Numbered from the stretch's first letter, positions 38,093 through 49,608 are shown. The stretch: DNA of 64,000 nt from Cercophora sp. LCS_1 (GCA_036250225.1 JAPZLL010000013.1:884737-948736); one strand, 5' to 3'. A program made the numbers and translations. The notes: generated from the letters alone by a model not told the origin.

Positions 38093-38989
38093 CTACTGCT
38101 GCTCCCACACAGCAGCATACCGATCCTGGCTTCCACTCAACGTATACCCACTAACAACCGTCAACTTGTACCCCTGCCCAACCCACTTGTCAAACTCAGC
38201 CTGATACTGCGCCGACGTCAACCCATGACGTGCAACCCAACCCTTCGTTGGCGCCTTATCAAAGATGGCAGCATAAAAGTCAACACCATTAACGGTATAC
38301 CCGCTGACCTTGGCAATCCTGTACCCCTGACCGACAAGCGTGTTGGCGGTACTCTGATACTGCGCAGACGTAAGGCCATGACGAGCAGCCCAAGCCGGGC
38401 CACTCGTCTTCTCCCAGATGGCGGCGTACCTGGCCTGGCCCCCGTCGGAATATCCGGACACGTGAACAGGTCTGTAGCCCTGACCCGTCCACTTGTCGAA
38501 CTCGGCCTGGTACTGCGCCGAGGTCAAGCCGTGGCGTGCGACCCAGGCGCCCGGGGCAGGAGACTTGTCCCAGATGGCGGCGTAGCGGGCTGATCCGCCG
38601 ACTGTGTAGCCGTTGACGAGTCGGGGACGGTAGCCCTGGCTGGTCCATTTGTCGAACTCGGTTTGGTATTGAGCGCCTGTCAGACCATGACGGGCAACCC
38701 AGGCTGCGCCAGAGGTTTGTTCCCAGATGGCGGCGTAGCGGGGGTCGTCGTTGATGGTGTAGCCCGAGACGTAGGTGAGTCTGTAGCCGCTGGCGACAAG
38801 GGAGTCAAAGGTGGACTGGTATTGGGATGAGGTGAGTCGGTGACGGGCTTGCCAGGGAACCGCAGCGCGGATGGACAGCTCAGTATCGGCTTTGGAGACG
38901 GCGGCGGCCGAGACTGTGGTGGAGAGGATGCCGGTCACGGCCGAGAGGACGGTGAGGGCCTGGCCCCAGGTTGGGATGGAGGAGAGCAT
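38093..38989 (-). CDS. Secreted five-repeat protein (BTRD1 / polyglycine-hydrolase-type repeats)
   Basis: One 298-aa exon. The N-terminal 30 residues form a signal peptide (ALTVLSAVTGILSTTVSA). Five tandem repeats of about 48-50 residues follow from about residue 46, each with WxARHxLTxxQYQ, an F/L-rich middle, QGY(R/K), VSGY and YAAIW. This repeat occurs in bacterial tandem repeat domain proteins and ahead of the beta-lactamase-like catalytic domain of fungal polyglycine hydrolases, which cleave plant chitinases. No catalytic domain is present in this gene or next to it, so it may be a binding module acting alone or a truncated relative. Confidence 0.85.
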   Translation of the reverse strand: MLSSIPTWGQALTVLSAVTGILSTTVSAAAVSKADTELSIRAAVPWQARHRLTSSQYQSTFDSLVASGYRLTYVSGYTINDDPRYAAIWEQTSGAAWVARHGLTGAQYQTEFDKWTSQGYRPRLVNGYTVGGSARYAAIWDKSPAPGAWVARHGLTSAQYQAEFDKWTGQGYRPVHVSGYSDGGQARYAAIWEKTSGPAWAARHGLTSAQYQSTANTLVGQGYRIAKVSGYTVNGVDFYAAIFDKAPTKGWVARHGLTSAQYQAEFDKWVGQGYKLTVVSGYTLSGSQDRYAAVWEQQ

Positions 38990-40539
38990 GGCAAAAGTTG
39001 AACGAGCGAAGCAAGCGAGTGTTGATCGAGCTGCAGATGGTGCGTCTGAAAAAAAGCCTGGTAGGCGGGATGCGGCTCGTCTTAATTTAATTTATAGACC
39101 CAACAGCCCCTGTTGTCAGCACGGAGAGATGTCAAGGTGTTGTCTCCACAATACTTCCCAAAGACGCAACGCAGCAGCATAGCCCTCAAGTCAATCTCCG
39201 CCAGGGGTGCAACTGGAATGTTTGTCGGCCATTCAACCGAGTTGCGCAATGTGCTCAGCTGCGCACGCCAAAATGACACATCTGTGAGTCTCCATCGGAT
39301 AAGGCGGAACGCTGCTGTTTCTCCTGAGTCTCGGAAATACCCGAAGGCAAATTCAGGGTTTTGGCGAATGAGACATGGTGTTTTCTTTGATCAGGCTCGT
39401 TCTCGATGCTGGTTCGCGAGTCCATGTGCTACATGGCTCAGCCCACAACTTTCAGGCATGGCAAGCGCGTGGCTTCAGCCCTACCTCCGAAGGGCGAATA
39501 ACGCTTCGCCAAACAAAAGGCCTGCGTCTGCATCTTCAACCGGTCCACTTTTTGACGAGCCTACAGGCGTCCGATTGATCAAAGTAAGAGTGCTGTTGAC
39601 ACGAGCATGCGTCATTGGCTCCCGACTGGGCGCTCGACTGGCGATGCGGCCTCCCGACTCACCGAGTCACTGTAATTGTGGTACGTAACAGATTCGTAAT
39701 TATTGCTTGTTCTTGATGTGCGACGTCGGGTATGTACACAAGCACTTTGAGATGGTTCAAAACAGGCACCCTCTTCGTTGGTCTTGCGGAATATTGGGGT
39801 AATAATGTTGTAATGTTGCGAGTGGGGGTGATGCGAGACGGACCACTGGGGTACTGGGGTTGCAAACTGAAGGAGATTTGGAATGGAACTTGAAGATTTC
39901 AGTGAAAGGCTCATGCAAAAAGTTTCAGAGACGAGTTCGCTGCCACGATGAGATGGCAGGCACGACCAACTTGCCGCTCTTCTGGTGGGGGGGCGCGTCA
40001 GGGCTCTCCACCTTATCGAACTTTCTCGATTTCACATCTACCCTAGGAAACAGTCTGTCCTCTGCCCGTCTGTTTTGCCAAGGCCCGTTGGAAACCACTC
40101 GAGTTTTGAAAAAAAAAAAAAAAAAAAAAAAAAAAACCAAACTTGGAAACCCATAGAAGTCAACTTTAGATTTTGGGTTTGGGATTTCCCTGCATGGCAA
40201 ATATCGCTTGAGTGAGTATGCATCAAACCTCGGGCCTCACATGTTTTAGCAAAACGTAGTTTTGGTTTGACGAGTTGTGTGCAGTCGAGGCGACATGATG
40301 GGGTTTTTAGGTATGTATTATGTATCCAGTTGGGTTTCTTGAAACTCGAAGGAATTGATTCGTATCTATTAAATTGGGAGGAAAGTTCACGGGCTCTCAT
40401 GTTACGTCCAAAAGCCTTCCACCCTTGCGGCGAATTCAATACATCTCTCAAGTTGCGTTGCGTTGCGCTTGAGGGGTCGGCCAAGCCCTACTACGGCCAT
40501 TCTCACTCCTTCGAGACCCGAGGTAATGGGACACCCTCC
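38990..40539. other. Intergenic, with a 27-nt poly(A)
   Basis: Contains an A homopolymer at about 40110-40136 and an AT-rich zone around it. No supported gene. Confidence 0.5.
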
Positions 40540-41872
40540 TCAAATTTGTCGACTCGGCGCTTTCGTCGTTTCTGCTGTTGTCTGCCGGGTGTCTTGCCAA
40601 CCTCTGAAGTTGGATCGATGTACTGAGACACGTCTGTTTCGGGGAGAACATGTTGGGCGAGGGCGTCTGGGATTCGTGAAGTAGATGCGGGTGAAGAGAC
40701 AGGGTAAATTGGAGGTGAAGAGGGGGGGTGAAGGAGAAGAAGACGCAGAAGACTCAGCAAAATAGGCGTAGTTAGGTGGTGGGGGGTTGACAGGCGGTCG
40801 CGAGGGGCGTCCTGGCTGGAGATTGGTCAGTGGCGGGCGGCCCAAATGTGGGAGCCAGCCTGGGTGAGGAGGCTGATCTGGACGAGGAGGTTGGCCGGGT
40901 TGAGGAGGCGCCCCTATCCCCTGGCCTGGTCGACCACGTCCCGCTGGCCCTCCTGGCCTAGGCGTCGGGCGCTTGCCCACAGGCCACATGTGCATGGTAA
41001 TGGACCAATCTGGCTCAATCACCTTCTCCCAGACAGTTGGCAGAAGAATTTCTCCGCTGGGCCCGATCAAGTCGTAGTGGCCTTCCTGAACTTGGGGTCC
41101 AATAATCTCGACATGCAGAAATGCTTGCTTGATGAGCTCCTCCATTCCCTGTCGTAGTTCGTCAATCGGCATATTCGTCCCCATGGGAAACATAGGAAAA
41201 GCGCGCCAGGGAAGTTGAGCTGAACATACCCCCCACGTTTGGACCAGATGGAAAGGAAAGCTGTATTTCCTCCCGATAGCTTCCTTGAACTTAATTGGCA
41301 GATTGAGTCTCCCCGACGGTTTCGTCATCAGGATCTTCAAATTGCGATACTGAAGGCGGAGCCCAACGCTTACTAAGAACATGCTAGAAAGTATGGCTGC
41401 CCTAGGCCCCAAAGAACATTCAACTCGAAGCTCTGGCGGAGGTAGGTAGGTAGCTGAGTACTCACTGGCTTGCAGCAGCAAATAATGTGTTGATGGCCGC
41501 CAGCCGACAAGGCAGGGAGTCACGCAGTCTTACAAGCTCGTCCTTTTTGTAAAGCGCCCATCCAACTTGGCACCATTTGCTACTGAGGCTCACACTCGTC
41601 CTACTTCCGGTAGCGCTAGGATCTGACACCTTGTCGGGCTGTCTTCGGTACTTCTTGGGGGATGGCGGGGGACTCAGTGTCCAATAAAGCCCTAGAATTT
41701 CCGGGCCACGAACTAAGCCACAACGCTGCCTCGAAACCCGATCACGAAGAAGCTTCATTGGCTCAAAACAAAAGTGTGCCTGCAGCCTCGGGCACAACGA
41801 AGACGCCTTGGCACACCCTCCTCTCAGACACAGTCGCTGCAATAAGATCGCGACGTGCTTAACGTCACTCAT
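40540..41872 (-). CDS. Fungal ubiquitin-like-domain protein with proline-rich tail
   Basis: Exons 41872-41466 and 41383-40540 (intron GTGAGT...TTCTAG) give 416 aa. Near residues 100-135 is WALYKKDELVRLRDSL, the helix that in many fungal proteins precedes a ubiquitin-like fold. The fold itself (about 150-260) has KFKEAIGRKYSFPF, TWGV, QAFLHVEIIG and YDLIGPSGEILLPTVWE, ending MHMWP. A Pro/Gly/Arg-rich tail follows. The start is the first in-frame ATG and could be further upstream. It lies only 110 bp downstream of the ankyrin-CorA gene on the same strand. Such domains occur in fungal NLR-like and signalling proteins; a direct role is not known. Confidence 0.7.
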
Positions 41873-41982
41873 TTCATAGATGGTTGGATATTTGCAGACT
41901 TTTAAACGCGTCTGCTATTTCCAAAGCGAGAGAGCCCTGCTCGTCAAACTTCCATGGGAATTATCTCACAGCTCGAATACTT

Positions 41983-44900
41983 TCAAATACTTGAACTCTC
42001 AGTCGTAGTGGTGACCGTTCCAACCCGTCTTCTTCGAAGCCAACCAAAAGGGCCGTATCTGTAGAGATCCGCCATCTTTACCGCCAATCTGTCCTTGAGC
42101 ACCATGGGCGGAGCCGAGTAGTAGCTGCTATTTGTGCTCGCTTCATTGAGTTGCCGTCCTTTTTCTTCCAACCTATACACGCTTATTATTGCGATGTAGC
42201 CGAGCGTCAAGAACCCAAGGACGGTGAAGAGAACCGTAATGGCTATCTTGATTCCGTATGCGAGTCGTGATGTCCAGACGACTGCATAAGCTGTTGCGAT
42301 AAGAGGCAGAAAGATCCAGACAGAGTATGGAATGGTGAAGAAGAGCTCCTTAGCCCGACCTAGTATCCTCCAGACGCGGTCTTGGTTGAAGATGACAAAG
42401 ATGAAGGGGATAGAGAGACCGGCGGATATGCTCACTGTACTTGTCAGTAGAATGCACAGTTAGTCTGACTGGGGCCTTACGCATAATCTTGAGAACGTAG
42501 CCCAGCTCAAGGTTCCCTTTCTCGTTGACCTCGAAGCTGTCTATATTGATGGTGAAGAATGCTGACATGAAGGAAAGGGGAAGCTAAGATTTGAGGTTAG
42601 CGGCAGGGAGCTCATGATAGTTTGAGACTCACGAAAATAACAGTCACGACGGTGAAGAGAACAACTGTTTTCCCCTGCTTCACGGCTTCTTCAGCTTGGA
42701 TTCGTGTCTGCTCGGCCTGGTCTGCTTCTCGTTGCGCATGCGTTACCGCAATGTCAGCCTGCTCCCGGGCTGCGAGTGCTTCAAGGATGCTAGCCTGTTT
42801 TTGTTTTAGGTCAAGCAAAGAGTACAACTACCGAGAGCTCTCGTCAGTAACCACTTCCTTCATGGAAAAAGACCCGAGTGGCTTACCCGCTTAGTGGTCA
42901 CTTCCGCCGTCTTTATCATCCTTTCAATTTCGCGGAGGTGTCCATTGAGAACCCGAACATCGCCAGGCTTCCCCAAGGGTTGGTCCATTGCAAAAGAAAC
43001 GCCGCGTTGGTCCTCCAGAGCGGTCTGGAGGATCCCTAGCTCGTCGCGAATGTCCTCAATCTCGGTCAAGAGCGCAATTTCTGTACCAATGCCCAACTCT
43101 TCTCTGGGCATGGTTCGTGTTACAGGCAGCAGCGCTGCTTGACGGAATCGCTGGAGCTGCTTCAGGGATTTATCGCTCTGGGTACAATGGTCAATATACT
43201 TTGTGCACATCTTGAAGCGCCGAAAACTCACAACTACGCTGATAGAGCGCTCAAACATTTCAAAGAACTGAAACTCTGGTGGTGCACTGTGGGGATCAAA
43301 AAGCTCAACGCAGGATTGAACTATCAACCTGGCCAGGTCGCGGGCTGATGTGACCGGAGCGCGTTGAAACATTCGGAGACGCCCAAGGACAGCCTCACGG
43401 ACACTTAGTGGGTCGGGCAGGAAGACGTAGGATTGCAGCAGGGGGTCGCTTGGCAGTGGGCCTGGTATCAGGTCGGGGATCGGACACCGGGAGCGAAATA
43501 CGTGCCAACTCGTTGGGGCACATGAAATAACGGTATCTAGAGGGGTCAGCTCGTTCTGATGTGCGAATGTGCTTACATACTGTCATTGATAATCCAGAGC
43601 CAGAGCTGGTCCACCACAAACAATTTCGGGATGGCGTAATTCGTCGTATATCGCGTCACTACTTGGTCTTTTATGCGGTCGTCACTAATTTGAAGATGGG
43701 TGTAAGAGTACTGATCCAGAGTGCGGCGGAGTTGGAGAGGCGGTATTGTTCCCGGGCGTTGCGTCAGATAGTATCCTTTGATCAGGTGCCAGTTTGGGTT
43801 GTAAGAAAATGGAGGAAAACTGGGAGCACCCGGAGGAGGTGGCGGCCCAGGCGGGCCAGGTGGTGGAGGTTGTAGTAGCCCGGGCGGGGGAGGGGCTGAA
43901 GTTGGCTGTGGAGGAGGAGGAGGGGGAGGAGGAGGGGGAGGAGGGAGGCTGCCATCAGGGAGAGGCTGTCCCGTGGTTAGATTTGGGGGTAATGGCGGTC
44001 CTGGCAAGCCCTGCGGTAGGCCAGGTGGAGGTGGAGGTCCAGGAGGTCTACCGTACGGGTATACTGGGCCTTCTTGGTCGGCGGTAACCCCTCGGAGCCA
44101 GTTAGTCAGCCCGGGATTCTTGGAAGGAGGTGGCGGGGCTTTGCCGCGAGTATTTGGATATGGACTTGGATATACTGCTGTAGCCCTCGGAGCTGCCGGT
44201 CTCGCAGCTCCAGGAGTCACGGCCCTCCCAAGCGTGTACAACCCCTGCCACGTTTCATAGTTCAGAAAGGGAAGCTAATCTGAGTCAGCCCTTAGCCAAA
44301 AGATCGAAAATTACAACTCACAAACGCAGCCACCTGTGTAGGAGCATCATCAGGTGATAGACTGGGTGAGGTGTTTGAATGGCCCTAGCAGTGTGTGAGC
44401 TTGAGCCAGCTCCGCCGGTCAGCCTCTGGGGGGCCCAACCTTCATACTGTAGCAAACAGGCCTTGGGTTGTACGATGGAGCTGTATGACTGTCGACATGG
44501 TTACCTTGTGGCATGGCAAGCTTCATCTTCGATATAAAGTCGGGTGATATTCGCAGATCCTTTGGATTTGGGCTCTCGTCCACCAGGTGGACAACTATAA
44601 GATCCTCAACCCATTCCATCTGGATGCAGTCAGCTTGCTTCACGTAAACCAACTTGAAGGCTAGACAGAGACCTACGTTGTTAGCTGGGAGATGATACCA
44701 CCTCATGGTTGGCTTCTTGTCCGGTATGCTCTCTCCACGGGCGGTGTCCATGACCTGTTTTGGGCCCTGTCCATACAACAGATCAAAAACTGACGGGTGT
44801 GCCTCGATACGCTGCTCCGTTTCCTCGATGAAGAAGTCGATTACCAGGGCTTTCATGTTCTTGCATGCAATCATCTTGTCGCGGTTATGAGCCGGACCAG

Positions 44901-45609
44901 GGTGTGGATATCCGGAGCCAGATTGCTGAGGTTCCGGGGGGGCTTCCTCGGCCGATGGCTTTGTTGCCGGACCCTGAAGTAGAACGACGGTGTCGAAAAG
45001 CTTGAGGATCTCATCGGAACCTTCGGCCAGATCAACAGGCGTTTTTCCTTCGTTGTCCTTGATCGTCTTGTCCGCTCCGTTCTTGAGGAGGAAATCAGCC
45101 ATATCGCGGTTCCTTGCGAGGACGGCCGTGAACAGCGGGGTCTGACCCGAAGGACTCGGGGGGTCGACATTGGCGCCATTCTGCAACAGTAACTCAGCCA
45201 CCTGGATGTAGCCACCCTCGACAGCTTTTTGAAGGGCTGTCAGGTGAGTCAAGTGGTTGGTGGTTTGCACGGGCGCACGTGCTTCGAGGAGCAACTTGAC
45301 CCCCTCAGCGAAGCCGATTTCTGCTGCGAGATGCAGAGGGTTTCGCCCCTCGCCGTCGGTGGCTTCTAAGTCGGCGCCTTTTCGAATCAGGAGTGAGGTT
45401 GCAGAGGCGTGCGTGTTTTGGATGGCGAGGTGCAGGGGCGTGAAGCCATCCGCAGATCGCGCATTGAGCTGCGCGCCATCCTGGTCAATGGCGTGTTGGA
45501 TGGCTTCGTCATTTCCCTCTGCCGCGGCTTCGAGCAGCTTTGTGTTTTCTGGTCCTGCCGTGCTGATACTCTCGGCCGAGGATACAACAGAAATATGGGA
45601 GAGGCCCAT
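41983..45609 (-). CDS. Ankyrin-repeat protein fused to a CorA-like membrane domain
   Basis: Eight exons join cleanly: 45609-44474, 44385-44322, 44274-43581, 43536-43232, 43177-42887, 42827-42633, 42583-42481 and 42434-41983 (1079 aa). Residues about 20-215 are ankyrin repeats (GFTPLHLAIQ, GRNPLHLAAE, GQTPLFTAVL, GKTPVDLAEG). A conserved middle follows (RWYHLPANN, HLMMLLTQVAAF), then a polyproline stretch (PPPPPG repeats), then RRTLDQYSY and KLFVVDQLWLW. The C-terminal part is CorA-like: EIALLTEIEDIRDELGIL coiled coil, LLDLKQKQA, TM segment VLFTVVTVIF, MSAFFTINI, then more TM helices. It is probably a membrane sensor or channel-like protein at the plasma membrane; magnesium transport is not shown because the GMN motif is absent. 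Confidence 0.85.
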
Positions 45610-45995
45610 GATGGGAATTGGAAAAGAGCGACGACCAGTTTGCGGTCTAAAGTCGGAGGTGGGAAGTCGCGTCTCGCTGATTATCCCGCCTCCGAAGGAG
45701 CTGTGCCTCAATGCGAATGCGCTTGGTCCGCACCATTGGCTGCATACCTGCCCAGTGCAACAGGGCCTAAATCCTGCTGCCTCTGCAAAGCGACCTCGCT
45801 AAAGCGCTCAAAAGGACTCTGTCGAAACAGCTACGCCTCTTTTGTGCGCATTATGTATCGACACGTCAAAAGGGCGAATTACGGAAGACAAGACAGCAAA
45901 AAGTTAGCGATAACGATGACAAGAGCAGTAACGCAAAAGCCCATGTATTGTTGTATGAATGAAAATCAAACGTTTAAACGCAGCTCCCTCCTCTC

Positions 45996-47636
45996 TTAAG
46001 CCCAGCCACTCGAGGAACTCGAGGTGACCGTCCCATTCATACCGTCCGCCAAATCCTGCAATATGCTGATCGAGAGTTCGACAAGAATTGCCCCTAAAAA
46101 CGATACTCCAAGCAACAGCGTGCCGATCCAAGCCAGCACCATTGCCGTTGTGCCAACTCCAGTTTCAATCGCGCCATACAAGAGCACGTCCATCAGTTTC
46201 GACGCGGACGCACTCGCCATGTGCTGCCAGATGGCTGATGCCAGTGCGAATAGAGTCCCAAAGAATAGGACTGCCAAGTTGGCGAGAGCAATACGCCTGC
46301 GATCCTTGGGTCGGCGATCGACTACCGAGGCAGATGTATCCGAGCCAGCCACGAAGAAATTGGACGAAGCGGCTGGCTGGTTGAACGCAAGCAAGAGGCT
46401 GCTGATAAAGGCAAGGACTGCGGCAGCGATACTGTAAGACGTCAGTACACATCCCCGAGAAAGGCAAGAAACATACGTGAGCCCAAACCACAAAATCCCA
46501 ACCCGAAAGTTCTCCGCCAGATACACCAGATTCAAAGGATCTCCCTCCGTCTCCCTCAGCCCGGCAGTCAACTCGCCCAACCCACCCCCGCAAACCCACG
46601 GCTCGGTTGTCAACTTGACGCACAAGGCCGTGAACCCCACAGTAATCTCGCTCACCCTTACAATCTCTGGCTCTACAAGCCCCCTCACGACTTCACTTAC
46701 GTTCCCGTTCACCATCAACTCCCCATACTCAAAGCTTTCAATCCCAGCCAACCCATCTCCCTCCTGGACCGGATCTGCATATTTCAAAGACAGCAGATAA
46801 ATCCCCCTCAGCCCATTCGCACTCGAACAACCCGCCAACAACATCGAAAACCCCAAAATACTCAAAAAATTCACAATAATCAAAATGTGATGCCATCCAA
46901 ACTTGGGTCGTTTACTAGCCGCCGTCTTGACGCTCGATATCCTCGTCCCCGTCGTCGTCGGCGACGAGTTGACTTGGACGCGAGTGTTCCACCCTGGAGG
47001 CGGAGGCGGAGGACCCGGGCCGGTGCGAAAAGATGGCCAGCCTGGTGGTGGCGGAGGTGGAGCGGCGCCCGGGTTAAAGGGCTGGCGGAGCGTGTTGAAG
47101 CCCGGAGGTGGGGGTGGTGGTATGAAGGGACGGGATTTCTTCTTTTTCTTGGTAGGGGGTTTGGAGCTGGCCATCCAGCCCAGGACGGTGGTTGTTGGGC
47201 GACGACGGGTGCTGGTTGATTTGTGGGATTTAGAGTGGGCGGTTGATTTGCGTGTTGGCTTTGGGGGTGGGGGTATATCGATTATTTCGATTATATCTGG
47301 TTGAGTTGCGGGTGGTGCTGGTGCTGGTGCCGGTGCCGGTGCAGCTGGTGTAGGTTTCGGTGAAGTTTGAGGTTGAGATGGAGATTCTAGTTTTGACTCG
47401 GGCTGAGCTTGAGGTTGACTCGGTGGTTGGTTCGAAGATGCAGCCGGGACTGGTGATGTGGTTTCACCTTGTATCGGAGCAAGAACTGGTGTTGTCGCTG
47501 TCGTTGTTGCTGAAGCTGGGTCGGGGGCCGGGCTTGGCGCGTCCGCATCCACGTCCGCGTCTGGGGACGCCACGTCCGGAGACACCGCGTCGGCCAGCGG
47601 CAACGCCAAGGGCGGCGCCGGGGATTCGGAGGACAT
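45996..47636 (-). CDS. fig1: Fig1-like membrane protein with proline-rich N-terminus
   Basis: Exons 47636-46477 and 46431-45996 (45-nt intron GTATGT...TTACAG) give 531 aa. I chose ATG 47636; the upstream in-frame codon is TTG. The first 230 residues are Pro/Ala/Ser-rich with three PPPPPPG(F/W) blocks, followed by a basic patch and TM1 (ILIIVNFLSILGFSMLLAGC). The loop has a Fig1-type motif (VGFTALCVKL...WVCGGG), and three more TM helices follow (IAAAVLAFISSLLLAF, LAVLFFGTLFALAS, LAWIGTLLLGVSF). Fig1 proteins regulate calcium entry and membrane fusion during mating and hyphal growth. Usual Fig1 homologs are much shorter at the N-terminus. Confidence 0.8.
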   Translation of the reverse strand: MSSESPAPPLALPLADAVSPDVASPDADVDADAPSPAPDPASATTTATTPVLAPIQGETTSPVPAASSNQPPSQPQAQPESKLESPSQPQTSPKPTPAAPAPAPAPAPPATQPDIIEIIDIPPPPKPTRKSTAHSKSHKSTSTRRRPTTTVLGWMASSKPPTKKKKKSRPFIPPPPPPGFNTLRQPFNPGAAPPPPPPGWPSFRTGPGPPPPPPGWNTRVQVNSSPTTTGTRISSVKTAASKRPKFGWHHILIIVNFLSILGFSMLLAGCSSANGLRGIYLLSLKYADPVQEGDGLAGIESFEYGELMVNGNVSEVVRGLVEPEIVRVSEITVGFTALCVKLTTEPWVCGGGLGELTAGLRETEGDPLNLVYLAENFRVGILWFGLTYVSCLSRGCVLTSYSIAAAVLAFISSLLLAFNQPAASSNFFVAGSDTSASVVDRRPKDRRRIALANLAVLFFGTLFALASAIWQHMASASASKLMDVLLYGAIETGVGTTAMVLAWIGTLLLGVSFLGAILVELSISILQDLADGMNGTVTSSSSSGWA

Positions 47637-48899
47637 TTTGATAGAAACAAGCGGAAACAAACCCAAACCGGCGGGGATGAGGAGGGCTTTTGTTTGAGCA
47701 ACTCAGCTCGTGATTTACGCGCTGCCGATGAGATTCATGTGCTGGAGGGTCGTAGCGCACGTCCGGATAATACCACAGTGGGATGGTTGCCTGGCCTGGT
47801 TTGGCCGCCTTCCTCTTTTTGGTGCCTGCAGCTGAACCTCAACTACACACAAAAAAGTCAGACCCAAAGGAAATCCTCACCTCCCGCTGCAGTGTACTCA
47901 ACCGCTCAACAGACATCTATAATATGGAAAATATATGAAACAACTACTCCAAAACTTTAAATTGTTCTATGCTTAGAATAGATTGGTTTGCATCTTTGAT
48001 GAAGAGAATCAGCCGTCTTACCTCTCTGCTAGACACATCATTTCTTGTTCTGGCTTACATGCATCTATCGCACTGGGATCGAAGCAAGAGAGTCGGCGCT
48101 AGGCAGTGCGGATGCAACGGCTTTATTGCTGTCTTTTTGCTCGGGAATCCTTGCAAGCCATGTTGGCTTCACGCTGTGACCAGGGGTGCCGATGACACAA
48201 GGCCCTCGTCGCGAGACTGTTTAACATTACTTCCCGTCAGAGCGAACGGCTGGTCACTTGAGATTGTTACTTCTCCTGGCAGTGGCGGCAACCGAGGCTG
48301 ATCCCAGAACTAGCCTCAGACGGGCGCCGAGACGGTCAAAGCATTGGCCTTGACCAATGTCCGGAGAGGCTGGAATCTCTCGCACGAGTTGAGGTGACGC
48401 TCTTCCTCCCGCTGGACCTAGTTCTCAATATAGTGCCCACGCCGCTGGATTGCCTGCCACCTTTCAAACAACGAAAACTCGCAGATCCATTGCTTAACGG
48501 CCTCAGGCCCGGGCTTGAATGACGTGTCCTCGAAGCCAAGCAAGAGACGTTGCATAAAGCGCTAGACAACAGCCCAAGTCGGTTCCAAACCGAGCAAGGA
48601 CGAGGATGCAATGCTCCCCCATCCACTAGGCGTTGCGGCTGCATTAGTCGGAAATCTTAGCGTTGTTGCTAGCCAAGCCCGATATGGATATAGACCCCCC
48701 CCCTCACGAACGAACTGTTGGATTCCGCATAGAGGTCGATGTTCGAGGAAGTATAATTAATGCTCCCTCTTGGACTGCTCTAGGCTAGTACACCATATAG
48801 TATATTCTGTACTGTGCTATAGAGTATACTAGGATGTTAAATACAATCCCAGTTTTGGTGCCAGGGTTCTACATGCTGTCCTGGGGATTAGACTAGAGT
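47637..48899. other. Intergenic; start of the degenerate AT-rich island
   Basis: After the Fig1 promoter the sequence becomes AT-rich from about 48650. A region at 48300-48660 resembles broken coding sequence in several frames on the plus strand, but I cannot name it. Confidence 0.4.
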
Positions 48900-49154
48900 G
48901 TTTATTACAGCCTACTCCAGGTATACCGAGGTAAGCCTAATAAAGACAGATTATAAGAGCGGATAGAGTCTAATGCTCTAAGTAGGGTAAATGTAAAATA
49001 ACTAAGTAAAGGCTAGTATAACTCTCAAAGGGGGATATATACTATTATAGACTCCAAAGTCCCAGACAATAAGTTTTACCAAAAAATACTCAAAAATAAT
49101 ATATTACTAATATAAGGATCTAAAAATCCTTATATAGTTATAAATATAACTATA
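48900..49154 (+). repeat. Direct repeat copy 1, AT-rich (RIP-mutated)
   Basis: About 255 bp matching the copy at 49237-49498. Most differences are A or T here where copy 2 has G or C (TACTCC/TGCTCC, TATACCGAG/CACACCGAG-like, GGATAGAGTC/GGACAGGGTC). A 9-bp indel separates them near 49045. Two hairpins lie at its end (49112-49133 and 49136-49151). Confidence 0.85.
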
Positions 49155-49236
49155 CGTCAGGTTAACGCTGCAACAGCTGGCTAGCCCTGCCACTGCCAGG
49201 CAGCTGTTGAGGACTGCAAGCTTCATAACGGGGAGC

Positions 49237-49498
49237 TGTTATGGCCTGCTCCAAGTACACCGAGGTGAACCTGGTAAAGACAGATCGTAAGAGCGGACAG
49301 GGTCCAATGCTCTAGGTAGGGTGGGTGCAAGGTGACTGAGTGAAGGCTAGTACAACTCTCGAAGGGGGGATATACTGTCAAGCAGATTGTAGACTCCAAG
49401 GTCCCAGACGATGGGTCTTACTGAGCGGTGCTCAAGAACAATGTATTGCTAGCGTGAGGATCCAAGAGTCCTCACACAGTTGTGGGCACAACTATAGA
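49237..49498 (+). repeat. Direct repeat copy 2 (GC-normal)
   Basis: Second copy of the same element in the same orientation. It begins near TGTTATGGCCTGCTCC. Its end holds hairpins GTGAGGA/TCCTCAC (49454-49475) and AGTTGTG/CACAACT (49478-49493). It could be a solo LTR or other transposon end; no transposase frame is left. Confidence 0.8.
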
Positions 49499-49540
49499 TA
49501 CTATATACTCATGGTGCTTGCCTTCAGGTCCCAAGCCTAT

Positions 49541-49560
49541 TGGTCCCGAGCTCGGGACCA
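49541..49560. repeat. Perfect 20-bp palindrome, copy A
   Basis: TGGTCCCGAGCTCGGGACCA is self-complementary along its whole length. The same palindrome recurs 68 bp downstream. Confidence 0.95.
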
Positions 49561-49608
49561 ACACCTTCGGGTCCTTCATGATAGGTCAGTGCCTGGTCCC
49601 GAACCCTC

